A stretch of DNA of 22,303 nt from an uncultured Acetatifactor sp. (GCA_910588225.1 CAJUQT010000055.1:1-22303), one strand, 5' to 3'; positions 1 to 7,421 are shown, counted from the first letter of the stretch. Notes: generated from the sequence alone by a model not told the origin. Numbers and translations are program-made.

Positions 1-50
1 GCGTTTGGCTACGGACCAAAAGGTCGGGGGTTCGAATCCTCTAACGCACG
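1..50 (+). tRNA. tRNA-Arg (ACG), 5' part missing at window edge
   Basis: Only the 3' part of the cloverleaf lies in the window. The anticodon stem TTTGG/CCAAA (4-8 with 16-20) encloses the loop CTACGGA, giving anticodon ACG at 11-13, which reads CGN arginine codons after A34 is deaminated to inosine. A five-base variable loop follows, then a T arm with the invariant TTCGAAT loop (31-37). The acceptor 3' strand AACGCAC (43-49) and a discriminator G at 50 end the gene. CCA is not encoded, so it would be added after transcription. The acceptor 5' strand and D arm lie upstream of the window. Confidence 0.93.
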
Positions 51-103
51 TTAAATAGATATTTGTATACACTATTGTATATGTCAATGGGTGTTAGCAG
101 TGA

Positions 104-150
104 GCGGCGGGAAAGTCTTAAGGGTAGGCATTCCCGCTGTTTTCTTATTT
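104..150 (+). terminator. Probable rho-independent terminator after tRNA-Arg
   Basis: GCGGGAA at 107-113 pairs perfectly with TTCCCGC at 131-137. The stem extends outward with G-U and C-G pairs to about 104/140. The loop is 17 nt and the stem is followed by TTTTCTTATTT. It lies about 55 nt past the tRNA end, so it would end the tRNA transcript. The tract is broken by C and A, so efficiency is uncertain. Confidence 0.5.
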
Positions 151-164
151 ATGACAATGCATGA

Positions 165-193
165 CACTAGAATTCTGTTCTTGAATTCCAGTG
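165..193. repeat. Inverted repeat, 11-bp arms, 7-nt loop
   Basis: CACTAGAATTC (165-175) and GAATTCCAGTG (183-193) are inverted copies with one mismatch (A169 against C189). No T tract follows, so it is unlikely to be a terminator. It follows the sequence TTATTTATGACAAT (145-158), which recurs beside another inverted repeat at 7667-7710. It could be a protein-binding site or an RNA hairpin; nothing in the sequence decides. Confidence 0.5.
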
Positions 194-259
194 AAGAATC
201 CGTGCAGCGTGTCTATTATTTATAGTTTTGGAATATCTCAGGTGAATGGTTGATTATGT

Positions 260-285
260 TCCTGCACTGATATCAACATGCAGGA
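260..285. repeat. Inverted repeat upstream of the first GT-C gene
   Basis: TCCTGCA (260-266) pairs with TGCAGGA (279-285) around a 12-nt loop that itself contains the palindrome TGATATCA. It sits about 30 nt upstream of the ATG at 315, so it would lie in the 5' leader or act as an operator. No convincing promoter could be placed in 194-260. The region 51-314 holds no other gene that I can see. Confidence 0.4.
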
Positions 286-314
286 TTGTGACAGGCGGAC
301 AGGAAAAGGACAGC

Positions 315-2048
315 ATGAAATTGAAGAAAGAAAAAATAATTTATATAGCGCTGACAGTAATGGCAGTGTTCTGCGGGTTGATCTGGTCGGTGACCAATAT
401 TGCTCACGACTGTGCATATCAGATTTCCATGTCCTGGCGGCTGCTGTCGGGTGACAGAATGTTTCTGGAGATGTGGGAGCCGCATCAGACTTCTGCATTC
501 CTTCCGGCTATTTTAATGTGGATTTATGAAAAGCTTTTTCATACGACCACAGGTATTGTACTCTATCTGCAGGCTTGTGGAATTCTGATTCGCGGAGCCA
601 TAGCATTCTTATTGTATAAAATATTTGTTAAAGCTCTGAAAAAGCCGGTGGCATACGGAATGGCGCTGCTGTTTTTCATGATTTCACCAAAGGATTATGC
701 ACTGCCGGAGTTTGCGAACATGCAGCTTTGGTATTCTGCTCTGCTTTTTTGCTGTCTGTACGGTTATCTGCGATCGGGAAGGCGTATACTGCTGGCTGCG
801 GGAGCCGTCTGCCTGTGTCTGGAGGTGCTGGCGTATCCTTCCTGTCTGATCGTCTATTTTGGAGTCATAGGATTATTGGCATACTATTCTGAAAATAAGA
901 AGAAGGATGTACTGCTTTTTTCCGGAATCTGTGCTGGACTGGGAAGTGCTGTGGGGGGATATTTTCTGCTTAGCCTTGGGCCGCATACCTTCAGGCAGTG
1001 TCTGGAGGGAATGCTGGCGCTGGAACCATCTCACACGGTGGGCATGGGTGATAAGCTGCTGGGATATCTGAAGGATATTCTGAAAGTGCTTCCCGTATTT
1101 CTGATTGTGGGAGCAGGCGGATGGGTGATAAGCAGGATTCTGCTGTTGTTTTTTCGCAGAGCCGGGAAGGGAACAGGCGCAGAGAAGGGAGTAGGAACAG
1201 AGAAGAAACAGGCAGGACGGCAATTGTGGTTTTTATGTTCCACAGGTATCTTTCTGACAGGTTTTTTCCTGAATATTCTCAGTGCGGAAAATCGGACTGC
1301 ATACAGTCTTATTTTTCTGTTTCTTGTGGCCGTCGGCCTGCGGAATGTAAAAGTGCTTGCAGGAGAAGAGAAAAGAATTTATCTGTGCCTGAGCGTGATT
1401 GGGGGGCTGGGATTTACGGCGACGTTATTATTGTCTGATATGCCGCTGTATCCTTCCGCAGCCTACGGACTGCTGGCCATTATTGCGGCACTTATACCGA
1501 TTGCAGGGGGAGAGATTTCCGAAGGAATCAGAAAGGGGCTGTTTTCCTGCTTTATTTGTTTTGTGGCATTGCTGGCTTTTCGATGTGTCTATATCAGGAC
1601 GCCTATGACAGGAAGGGGACAGATCTGTTCTGTTTTGTCGGATTTGTCAGTGGTGCGTGTGGGGCCGGCGTGGGGGATTATTACAGATGAACAAGGGGCC
1701 TGTATACAGCGTGACAGTTATCCTGAATGGGAAGAATGGATTCGGCCGGGAGATAAAGTATGGATTATAGGCAGCGTGGCGGATACACTGGGGTATCTGT
1801 ACAAGGATATGGAAATAGCGGGACCCTCCACCATGTCAACGCCCTCTTACAGCGATGCTGTCCTGGAATACTGGCGGCTGAATCCGGACAAGTATCCGGA
1901 TGTGGTTGTGGCGGAAAGCTATATGGGGAATCTGGCATATGAGCTGCAGACGAATGAATGGCTGCAATCCTGGCTGGAAGAAGAATATCAGCCGGAGCAG
2001 ATTGTAGACGGAATATACTGGAAGTATTATTTCAGGAAAAAACGATAA
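315..2048 (+). CDS. Polytopic membrane protein, GT-C glycosyltransferase-like
   Basis: A 577-residue membrane protein with roughly ten hydrophobic segments and a soluble C-terminal tail of about 110 residues. After the first membrane segment there is a polar loop with His31-Asp32 and, further on, W54-E55-P56-H57-Q58. An acidic residue in the first extracytoplasmic loop followed by an aromatic/His-rich patch is the usual arrangement in GT-C enzymes, which move sugars from polyprenyl-phosphate donors outside the membrane. I chose ATG 315 because it has a purine-rich ribosome site (AGGAAAAGGA) and directly precedes the first membrane segment. The upstream in-frame ATG at 246 would add 23 hydrophilic residues over an inverted repeat. 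The next gene starts 8 bases downstream, so the two are probably co-transcribed. Substrate unknown. A flippase or polymerase-like protein is the main alternative. Confidence 0.6.
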   Translation: MKLKKEKIIYIALTVMAVFCGLIWSVTNIAHDCAYQISMSWRLLSGDRMFLEMWEPHQTSAFLPAILMWIYEKLFHTTTGIVLYLQACGILIRGAIAFLLYKIFVKALKKPVAYGMALLFFMISPKDYALPEFANMQLWYSALLFCCLYGYLRSGRRILLAAGAVCLCLEVLAYPSCLIVYFGVIGLLAYYSENKKKDVLLFSGICAGLGSAVGGYFLLSLGPHTFRQCLEGMLALEPSHTVGMGDKLLGYLKDILKVLPVFLIVGAGGWVISRILLLFFRRAGKGTGAEKGVGTEKKQAGRQLWFLCSTGIFLTGFFLNILSAENRTAYSLIFLFLVAVGLRNVKVLAGEEKRIYLCLSVIGGLGFTATLLLSDMPLYPSAAYGLLAIIAALIPIAGGEISEGIRKGLFSCFICFVALLAFRCVYIRTPMTGRGQICSVLSDLSVVRVGPAWGIITDEQGACIQRDSYPEWEEWIRPGDKVWIIGSVADTLGYLYKDMEIAGPSTMSTPSYSDAVLEYWRLNPDKYPDVVVAESYMGNLAYELQTNEWLQSWLEEEYQPEQIVDGIYWKYYFRKKR

Positions 2049-2056
2049 AGGGTATT

Positions 2057-3679
2057 ATGGGACAGAATATGCAGTGCAACAGGATTGGAACACGAAGAAA
2101 GCTTATATTTGCTTTTGTGCTGGGAGGAATTCTTTCTTTTTTCTATGTGGCAGGTTATGGGCTGGAACGGGATAATTCTCTTGATTTGACTGAGAAGGTT
2201 TTCTATCTGAAATGGATATTGGGGGCTTTTCCGGCCGCCGGAATCCTGCATGCTTTGTGGGAGCTGACGGACAGGTACGGAGACCGGATCGGGAAAGCAG
2301 CGTTGTGGAGAAGGGTAAAATTCATACTGCCGGATTGGCTTTGTGTGGCAATTCTGTTGATATGCTGGCTGCCGGTATGGCTGTCTATTTTTCCCGGAGC
2401 ATTTGCTTACGATGCATTTACCGAATGGGAGCAGTTTCGGGACGGTATGATTACCTCTCATCACCCGGTGCTGCATGTGCTTCTGCTAGGGGGGACAGTG
2501 GAAGGAATGTATCATCTGACAGGCAGCTATAACGCGGGAATTGCGGTATATACTTTTCTGCAGATGCTGATTCTGGCAAATGTATTTGTCCGGACTCTGA
2601 AATTTATGGAAGAATTTCAACTTCCGGATATATTCCGCTGGTTTGCGCTCTGCTTTTACGGGCTGTCGCCGGTGTCGCAGCTTTTTGCGGTCAGTACCAC
2701 AAAGGATGTGCTGTTTTCGGCGGCACTGCTTATATTTTTGCTGAATCTGATACGATTCTGCTGTCAAAGGAAGGAATTTTTCCTTCACAGAGGACAGATG
2801 ATTTCCTTTGGATTGTCTGCTTTCTTTTCCATGATTCTGCGGAATAATGGTCTCTATATTGTGGTGATAATTCTGGCAGTTATGTTGGCGGCAGGCGGGG
2901 AATACCGGAAGAAGCTGGCTTTGATTGCGGCGGGAATCTGCCTGGCCTATGGTGTGTATGTGGGGCCGTGTTACAGGATTCTGCAGGTGACGCCTGGGGG
3001 AATCGAGGAGATGCTGTCGGTACCGCTTCAGCAGATGGCCCGGGTGCATAAATATGACTATGATTCTCTGGAACGGCAGGACCTGGAGCTGCTTTACCGG
3101 ATTGTCCCCAAAGAGGATTTGGACAGCTACAGATCAACGGTATCGGATTTTGTGAAAAAAGGGTTTCAGAGGGAGAATTTTCAGGATTATAAAAAGGAAT
3201 TTTTCTCATTGTGGCTGAAATGGGGAATGCAGCATCCTTTGACGTATGTGAATTCTTTTCTGATTAATACGGTGGATTTCTGGTATCCGGGAGCGGTGGT
3301 GGACGGCTATCAGGACGAATATGGCAGGAGCTCTTACTTTGATTACAGGGTAAGCATTCCGGGGGAGGAGATGAGCTTTCTGCCCGGAGTACATGGGTAT
3401 TATGAGAGGATTTCTTTTGATCCTGAAATGCAGAAGGTTCCTTTTATGTCCCTGCTTCTGAGCCCCGGCTGGTATCTGGTGATGGTGATGGTGATTTTCT
3501 CCCGATGGTGGCGAAACAGAAAGTATACATTTATGATACCGGGGCTGATATTTTTGCTGACGATGTTGACCGTATTGCCCGGGCCCATGGCGCTAGTGCG
3601 GTATGTGCTTATATTCTATTATGCTTTTCCGGTATGGTTAGCCTTTTTTCTGTGTGATGAGCATTTTTCCGGTTATTGA
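2057..3679 (+). CDS. DUF6020-like polytopic membrane protein (GT-C type)
   Basis: A 540-residue protein with about ten to twelve membrane segments. The conspicuous motif is P113-G114 with Y118-D119 just after a membrane segment, followed by S134-H135-H136-P137. From memory this PG-YD...HHP pattern is typical of the DUF6020 membrane family in Lachnospiraceae, thought to be GT-C-like. A second conserved-looking motif, STTKD, lies near residue 215. The start at ATG 2057 has AAAGGG five bases upstream. The longer frame back to 1958 lies inside the preceding gene and is unlikely. The pairing with another GT-C-like gene 8 bases upstream suggests they act together in a cell-envelope or exported glycan pathway. 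The donor and acceptor cannot be read from the sequence. The TGA stop lies within the -35 box of the next promoter. Confidence 0.6.
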   Translation: MGQNMQCNRIGTRRKLIFAFVLGGILSFFYVAGYGLERDNSLDLTEKVFYLKWILGAFPAAGILHALWELTDRYGDRIGKAALWRRVKFILPDWLCVAILLICWLPVWLSIFPGAFAYDAFTEWEQFRDGMITSHHPVLHVLLLGGTVEGMYHLTGSYNAGIAVYTFLQMLILANVFVRTLKFMEEFQLPDIFRWFALCFYGLSPVSQLFAVSTTKDVLFSAALLIFLLNLIRFCCQRKEFFLHRGQMISFGLSAFFSMILRNNGLYIVVIILAVMLAAGGEYRKKLALIAAGICLAYGVYVGPCYRILQVTPGGIEEMLSVPLQQMARVHKYDYDSLERQDLELLYRIVPKEDLDSYRSTVSDFVKKGFQRENFQDYKKEFFSLWLKWGMQHPLTYVNSFLINTVDFWYPGAVVDGYQDEYGRSSYFDYRVSIPGEEMSFLPGVHGYYERISFDPEMQKVPFMSLLLSPGWYLVMVMVIFSRWWRNRKYTFMIPGLIFLLTMLTVLPGPMALVRYVLIFYYAFPVWLAFFLCDEHFSGY

Positions 3680-3704
3680 CTTTGGTTTCCGGGAAAAGTA
3701 TAAT
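3676..3704 (+). promoter_or_regulatory. Near-consensus sigma-A promoter
   Basis: TTGACT (3676-3681), a 17-bp spacer and TATAAT (3699-3704). Transcription should begin near 3711, giving a leader of only about 15-40 nt. The stop codon of the upstream membrane-protein gene (3677-3679) is inside the -35 box, so the two transcription units are packed without any spacer. Confidence 0.8.
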
Positions 3705-3750
3705 ATAGGGATGCAGGAACCATATTTTGGAAAAGCAAACGGAGCGTGCG

Positions 3751-4062
3751 ATGGAACAGGAGAAAGGGAACTTGCGGCTGTGTAAAAAATGTCTGCTCAG
3801 AGATATGGTGGGGCAGGAGGAGTATTTTCGTTCCCTGGGAGAGTATATTGACAATCTGGATGAGGAGCTGAAGGTCTCTGCTCCTGTATACGAGGAGAGA
3901 CTGACGGTCTGCAGGCAGTGTGATATGCTGCTGGAGGGCATGTGCCGCAGCTGCGGTTGTTATGTGGAACTGCGGGCCGTGGTGGCAAAGAACAGTTGTC
4001 CCAGAGAATACTGGCTGCAAATGGAGCAGGGCAAAGCAGGTTGTCCGGTAGAGTGTGATTGA
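3751..4062 (+). CDS. Small Cys-rich protein, DUF6171 family
   Basis: A 103-residue soluble protein with a CxxC pair near the N-terminus (LCKKC), a second CxxC (CRQC), then CRSCGC and one more Cys before the end. The paired cysteines suggest a zinc-ribbon-like fold. The pattern and the phrase KKCLLRDM match my memory of DUF6171, a family of unknown function in Clostridia. I chose ATG 3751 because GGAG at 3741-3744 sits six bases upstream. A TTG start at 3727, with AGGAA at 3715-3719, would add eight residues and cannot be excluded. The gene begins a short unit under the promoter at 3676-3704 and is followed by the DUF1700 gene after 61 bases. The pairing of a putative metal-binding protein with a HAAS-type membrane protein hints at regulation, but that is inference. 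Confidence 0.75.
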   Translation: MEQEKGNLRLCKKCLLRDMVGQEEYFRSLGEYIDNLDEELKVSAPVYEERLTVCRQCDMLLEGMCRSCGCYVELRAVVAKNSCPREYWLQMEQGKAGCPVECD

Positions 4063-4090
4063 AAAATCTGTGACAGAGACAGGAAAACGG

Positions 4091-4108
4091 AGCGGCCTGA
4101 AAGCCGCT
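4091..4108 (+). repeat. Hairpin in the leader of the DUF1700 gene
   Basis: AGCGGC, a six-base loop and GCCGCT form a perfect 6-bp stem a few bases before the AGGAG ribosome site (4113-4117). There is no T tract, so it is not a terminator. It could stabilise the message or modulate access to the ribosome site. Confidence 0.45.
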
Positions 4109-4123
4109 TATCAGGAGTGATAT

Positions 4124-4588
4124 ATGACAAAACAGGAATTTCTGGAAATGATGCGACTGGCGCTGAATGGAAAAGTATCTTCCAGCCTGGTAATGGAAAA
4201 TCTGCGTTACTATGAGGACTATATCAATATGGAGGTCCGTAAGGGTGAAAAAGAGGAGGATGTGCTGGCGAAGCTGGGCGATCCGAGACTTTTGGCCAGA
4301 ACCATTGCGGAGACCAGCGGCGCAGGAAACGGTCAGTCTGCTGAATATGCAGGCGAAGGAATGTGGTATGAACGCAGTGAGGAATACAGACCTGACAGCA
4401 GAGGCAGACAATTTTGGCTGAAAGTGCTTTCTAAAGTGCCGCTGTGGGGGTGGCTGATAGCGGTGCTGTTGATTGTCATGGTGGTTTTAAGCGTGGCGTT
4501 TTCGATTATCGGCGCAATTCTGCCAGTACTTCTGCCGATTCTTTTGGTGCTTTTTCTTGTGAAGGCATTTCGTGACTGGTTTAACTGA
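4124..4588 (+). CDS. DUF1700 (HAAS domain) membrane protein
   Basis: A 154-residue protein. Residues 1-65 resemble the HAAS/DUF1700 helical domain: an N-terminal MTKQEFLEMMRLAL, then RYYEDYI, then EDVLAKLGDPRLLARTI. This domain is usually found in proteins partnered with PadR-like regulators or sensing modules. Residues 100-150 contain two hydrophobic segments around WGWLIAVLLIVMVV and the final Leu/Val-rich stretch. Ribosome site AGGAG at 4113-4117, six bases before ATG. It lies downstream of the DUF6171 gene, probably in the same transcript. No PadR regulator is in the window, so a regulatory role is only suggested by family context. Confidence 0.75.
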   Translation: MTKQEFLEMMRLALNGKVSSSLVMENLRYYEDYINMEVRKGEKEEDVLAKLGDPRLLARTIAETSGAGNGQSAEYAGEGMWYERSEEYRPDSRGRQFWLKVLSKVPLWGWLIAVLLIVMVVLSVAFSIIGAILPVLLPILLVLFLVKAFRDWFN

Positions 4589-4599
4589 AGAAGTAAGAA

Positions 4600-4652
4600 G
4601 GACTTTTAAAGTGCCGAAGTTAAAAATGGTACTAAAGTACCAGAAAAAGTCC
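4600..4652. repeat. Nested inverted repeat, possible terminator or leader structure
   Basis: Outer arms GGACTTTT (4600-4607) and AAAAGTCC (4645-4652) enclose an inner hairpin TGGTACT/AGTACCA (4627-4633 with 4636-4642). It starts 11 bases after the DUF1700 stop and is followed by a T-rich stretch (4658-4675) rather than a clean T tract. It may end the upstream transcript, or be a structured leader for the small gene at 4771. Confidence 0.45.
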
Positions 4653-4770
4653 GCATATTTTATGTTATTTTTTCTCATACTACTCCTGTAACTGACAACA
4701 GGGAACTGTAATGAACAACAGGTTCCCACAGGAAAGCCGCTTTGCATTGCGGCAGGATGTGAGGAAAGAA

Positions 4771-4926
4771 ATGGACAACAATAAGTACAACAACAGCACA
4801 GGCAATTCCGAGAATTGCAAGAACAGTCAGAATCAGAACAACCAGAACAGCAGCAAGAACCAGAACAGCCAGAATAAGAATCAGAACAACAGCAAGAACC
4901 AGAACAACCAGAATAACAACTACTAA
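4771..4926 (+). CDS. Small Asn/Gln-rich repeat protein, unknown function
   Basis: A 51-residue protein made almost wholly of Asn, Gln, Ser and Lys, ending NNQNNNY. Two copies of a 13-residue unit are visible; in DNA, CAGCAAGAAC occurs at 4851 and 4890, a 39-bp period. I chose ATG 4771 because GAGGAAAG (4761-4768) precedes it at good spacing. An ATG at 4711 would add 20 residues of ordinary composition behind a weaker site. There is one Cys and no signal peptide or membrane segment. The composition is unlike its neighbours. A terminator follows directly and a structured element lies upstream, so it looks like a one-gene unit. I do not recognise the family; a spore-associated or disordered envelope protein is possible but unproven. 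Confidence 0.6.
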   Translation: MDNNKYNNSTGNSENCKNSQNQNNQNSSKNQNSQNKNQNNSKNQNNQNNNY

Positions 4927-4940
4927 GGTTTTTCTGACCA

Positions 4941-4972
4941 ATAGGGACACGTTTCATGTGCCCCTATTTACA
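4941..4972 (+). terminator. Terminator-like hairpin after the Asn/Gln-rich gene
   Basis: ATAGGGACAC pairs with GTGCCCCTAT, with one A-C mismatch and a 7-nt loop, about 15 bases past the TAA. The tail is only TTTACAT, so termination may be partial. The next ribosome site begins shortly after. Confidence 0.55.
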
Positions 4973-4998
4973 TAGAAGGAGTGTACAGGGGGGAAAGA

Positions 4999-6147
4999 AT
5001 GAGGAAATTTGAACTGATTGCCCCATGTCATTTTGGCATGGAGGCACTTCTGAAACGGGAAATAGATGATTTGGGTTATGATATCACTGAGGTGGCTGAC
5101 GGAAGGGTCACCTTTTATGGTGATGAGGAGGCTTTATGCCGGGGAAACATTTTCCTGAGGACGGCGGAACGTATTCTGATTAAAGTTGGAAGCTTTCACG
5201 CAGTGAGTTATGAAGAACTTTTTCAGGGGACGAAGGCATTGCCCTGGGAGGAATACATACCGGCGGACGGGAAATTCTGGGTGGCTAAAGCGGCCAGTGT
5301 GAAGTCTGGACTCTTCAGCCCTTCAGATATTCAATCTGTCATGAAAAAAGCCATAGTAGAGCGATTGAAGGAAGTGTATCATGTCAGCTGGTTTCCTGAG
5401 GAAGGAGCCAGATTTCCGATACGGGTTTTTCTGATGAAGGATCAGGTGACAGTGGGACTGGACAGTACGGGAGAATCTCTGCACAAGAGAGGGTATCGAA
5501 AGCTGGTGGCCAAGGCGCCTATCGCAGAGAATCTGGCGGCGGCTCTGATTATGCTGACCCCATGGAACGGAAGCCGGATACTGGTGGATCCTTTCTGCGG
5601 CAGCGGTACCATTCCCATTGAGGCGGCTATGATGGCAGCAGGGATGGCACCTGGTATGCGGAGAAGTTTCACCGCGGAGGATTGGCCGGGGATTGTGGGA
5701 CATGAAGTGTGGCGGGATGCCCGGGAAGAAGCAGAGGAACAGGTAGATCTGCAGGTGAAGCCGGAGATACAGGGGTATGACATTGACGATCATATGGTAA
5801 GCATTGCACGGGAGAATGCCAGACTGGCAGGTGTGGAGCATATGATACATTTTCAGCGGCGGGATGTAAGGGAGCTTCGTCATCCGAAAAAATATGGCTT
5901 TATCATCACAAATCCACCATATGGAGAGAGGATTCATGATAAAGAGGATATACCGGAGCTGTATAGGATAATCGGAGAGCGGTTTCGGATGCTGGATTCC
6001 TGGAGCTTGTATCTTATATCCGCATATGAGAATGCAGAGCGGGATATAGGGCAAAAATCTGTCAAGAATCGAAAGGTTTATAATGGAATGATGAAAGCCT
6101 ATTATTATCAGTATCCGGGGATGAGACCGCCGAAGGACAGGGACTAA
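4999..6147 (+). CDS. THUMP-domain 23S rRNA (guanine-N2) methyltransferase, RlmL/YpsC type
   Basis: A 382-residue SAM-dependent RNA methyltransferase of the RlmL N-terminal-half/YpsC family, predicted to make m2G in 23S rRNA. A ferredoxin-like and THUMP RNA-binding region occupies about residues 1-155. The Rossmann-type domain follows with motif I DPFCGSGT (197-204), an acidic SAM-ribose motif YDID (260-263) and the catalytic NPPYGER (305-311). The length fits the single-domain Gram-positive form rather than the fused RlmKL. ATG 4999 has a run of six G five bases upstream. A GTG at 4981 would abut its own ribosome site and is less likely. It is often annotated as an N6-adenine DNA methylase because of NPPY, but the THUMP region argues for RNA. 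Confidence 0.9.
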   Translation: MRKFELIAPCHFGMEALLKREIDDLGYDITEVADGRVTFYGDEEALCRGNIFLRTAERILIKVGSFHAVSYEELFQGTKALPWEEYIPADGKFWVAKAASVKSGLFSPSDIQSVMKKAIVERLKEVYHVSWFPEEGARFPIRVFLMKDQVTVGLDSTGESLHKRGYRKLVAKAPIAENLAAALIMLTPWNGSRILVDPFCGSGTIPIEAAMMAAGMAPGMRRSFTAEDWPGIVGHEVWRDAREEAEEQVDLQVKPEIQGYDIDDHMVSIARENARLAGVEHMIHFQRRDVRELRHPKKYGFIITNPPYGERIHDKEDIPELYRIIGERFRMLDSWSLYLISAYENAERDIGQKSVKNRKVYNGMMKAYYYQYPGMRPPKDRD

Positions 6148-6240
6148 AGTTCGGCAGTTGCGGCAGAGAGGGATAAATGAGGCAGCAGGGAATCTGCCGC
6201 AGGAATTGATGAGACAGAAATACTTGTATGGGAGCGGAAA

Positions 6241-6837
6241 ATGGAAAAAGAAAAGCTGATATTTGCCACAGGTAATGCCGGCAAAATGAAGGAAATCAGG
6301 ATGATCCTGGAGGATACCGGATATGAAGTTCTGTCAATGAAGGACGCCGGTATCCGGACATACATAGAAGAAAATGGGAAAACTTATGAAGAAAATGCGT
6401 TGATTAAAGCCAGAGCAGTTGCGGCTGTGGCGGGAGAGCTGGTCCTGGCAGATGATTCCGGATTGGAGATTGATTATCTGAATAAGGAGCCGGGGGTTTA
6501 CTCGGCCCGCTATCTGGGGGAAGACACGCCCTACAGCATTAAAAATGCCGATCTGCTCAAACGTCTGGAAGGGGTGCCGGAAGAGGGGCGGACAGCCAGA
6601 TTCGTATGTGCCATTGCGGCAGTATTGCCGGACGGCCGGGAGCTTACAGTCCGGGCGACTGTGGAAGGTCGAATCGGCTATGAAGAAAGAGGTCGGAACG
6701 GCTTCGGATATGATCCGATATTCTATCTGCCCGAAATGGGGAAATCCACGGCGGAACTTACGGAAGAAGAAAAAAATCGGATCAGTCACAGAGGCAAGGC
6801 ACTTCGATTGATGAAAGAGGAACTCAGGAAGAGATGA
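6241..6837 (+). CDS. rdgB: XTP/dITP diphosphatase (RdgB/HAM1)
   Basis: A 198-residue house-cleaning enzyme that hydrolyses XTP, ITP and dITP to monophosphates and pyrophosphate, keeping deaminated purines out of nucleic acids. Family motifs are complete: ATGNAGK (9-15) for phosphate binding, the DDSGLEID metal site (71-78), PGVYSARY (84-91), GFGYDPIF (154-161) and SHRGKAL (182-188). The length is typical. GGGAG at 6230-6234 sits six bases before ATG. The stop overlaps the start of the next gene (ATGA at 6834-6837), so the two are translationally coupled. This rdgB-yfcE pairing is common in Firmicutes. The 93 bp upstream hold no recognisable promoter, so it may be transcribed with the methyltransferase gene. 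Confidence 0.96.
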   Translation: MEKEKLIFATGNAGKMKEIRMILEDTGYEVLSMKDAGIRTYIEENGKTYEENALIKARAVAAVAGELVLADDSGLEIDYLNKEPGVYSARYLGEDTPYSIKNADLLKRLEGVPEEGRTARFVCAIAAVLPDGRELTVRATVEGRIGYEERGRNGFGYDPIFYLPEMGKSTAELTEEEKNRISHRGKALRLMKEELRKR

Positions 6838-7307
6838 AAGTTTTGATTGTCAGTGATACCCACAGGAAAAATGAGAATTATTTTAAGGTGTTGGAACTGC
6901 AGAAGCCGGATTTGGTGATTCACTGTGGTGATGCCGAGGGGAGTGAGCATGTTTTATCTAAGGCTGCGGACTGTCCGGTACAGATTGTGCTTGGAAATAA
7001 TGACTTTTTCTCCTGTTTGCCACGGGAACTGGAACTGCAGATTGGGGCTTTCAAAACGTGGGTGATCCATGGACATAATTATGGTGTGTCCATGGGAAAT
7101 GAGATGATAAAGAGGGAGGCTGTTCTCAAAGGGGTGGATATTGTCATGTATGGCCATACTCACAAACCGGTGATCGACAAAAGCGGCAGCGTTATTGCGG
7201 TAAATCCCGGAAGCATTTCTTATCCCCGGCAGACAGGGCGCAGGCCTTCTTATATTATTATGGAGGCGGAAGAAAAAGAAGTGGAGTTTCGGATTGAATA
7301 TTTATAA
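6834..7307 (+). CDS. YfcE/MJ0936-type metallophosphoesterase
   Basis: A 157-residue calcineurin-like phosphodiesterase. Metal ligands are all visible: D8 and H10 in SDTH, D33 in HCGD, N56 in the GNND box (54-57), H79 and H81 in HGH, and the GHTH box (107-110). The short single-domain form matches YfcE/YsnB proteins, which hydrolyse model phosphodiesters in vitro; the natural substrate is not settled. The start overlaps the rdgB stop by four bases, with AGGAAG just upstream inside rdgB. No clear terminator follows before the tRNA-Pro promoter. Confidence 0.92.
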   Translation: MKVLIVSDTHRKNENYFKVLELQKPDLVIHCGDAEGSEHVLSKAADCPVQIVLGNNDFFSCLPRELELQIGAFKTWVIHGHNYGVSMGNEMIKREAVLKGVDIVMYGHTHKPVIDKSGSVIAVNPGSISYPRQTGRRPSYIIMEAEEKEVEFRIEYL

Positions 7308-7360
7308 TCTCGTTTTAGAAGACAGCAGGCAGGTAGATTGTTGTAAAATATCTGAGAAAA

Positions 7361-7391
7361 CCTTGACATGTCAAGGATTGAAAGGTATACT
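7361..7391 (+). promoter_or_regulatory. tRNA-Pro promoter with palindromic -35 region
   Basis: TTGACA (7363-7368), a 17-bp spacer and TATACT (7386-7391) form a strong sigma-A promoter, with the start expected near 7398. The -35 is embedded in the perfect 16-bp palindrome CCTTGACATGTCAAGG (7361-7376), which could be an operator or chance. Confidence 0.8.
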
Positions 7392-7421
7392 GAATAAGTA
7401 TTTGACTTACCAATGAATTAT

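Noticed and set aside
4811..4920. Repeats in the Asn-rich gene as a CRISPR or regulatory array
   Set aside because: The 39-bp period keeps the reading frame and consists of Asn/Gln/Lys/Ser codons, so it is coding low-complexity sequence.
4999..6147. DNA adenine methylase reading of the NPPY protein
   Set aside because: The N-terminal THUMP-type region and overall length fit RNA methyltransferases of the RlmL/YpsC family.
6147..6240. Ten-codon upstream frame before rdgB
   Set aside because: It is too short, with no supporting ribosome site or conservation evidence; the imperfect hairpin nearby is also weak.
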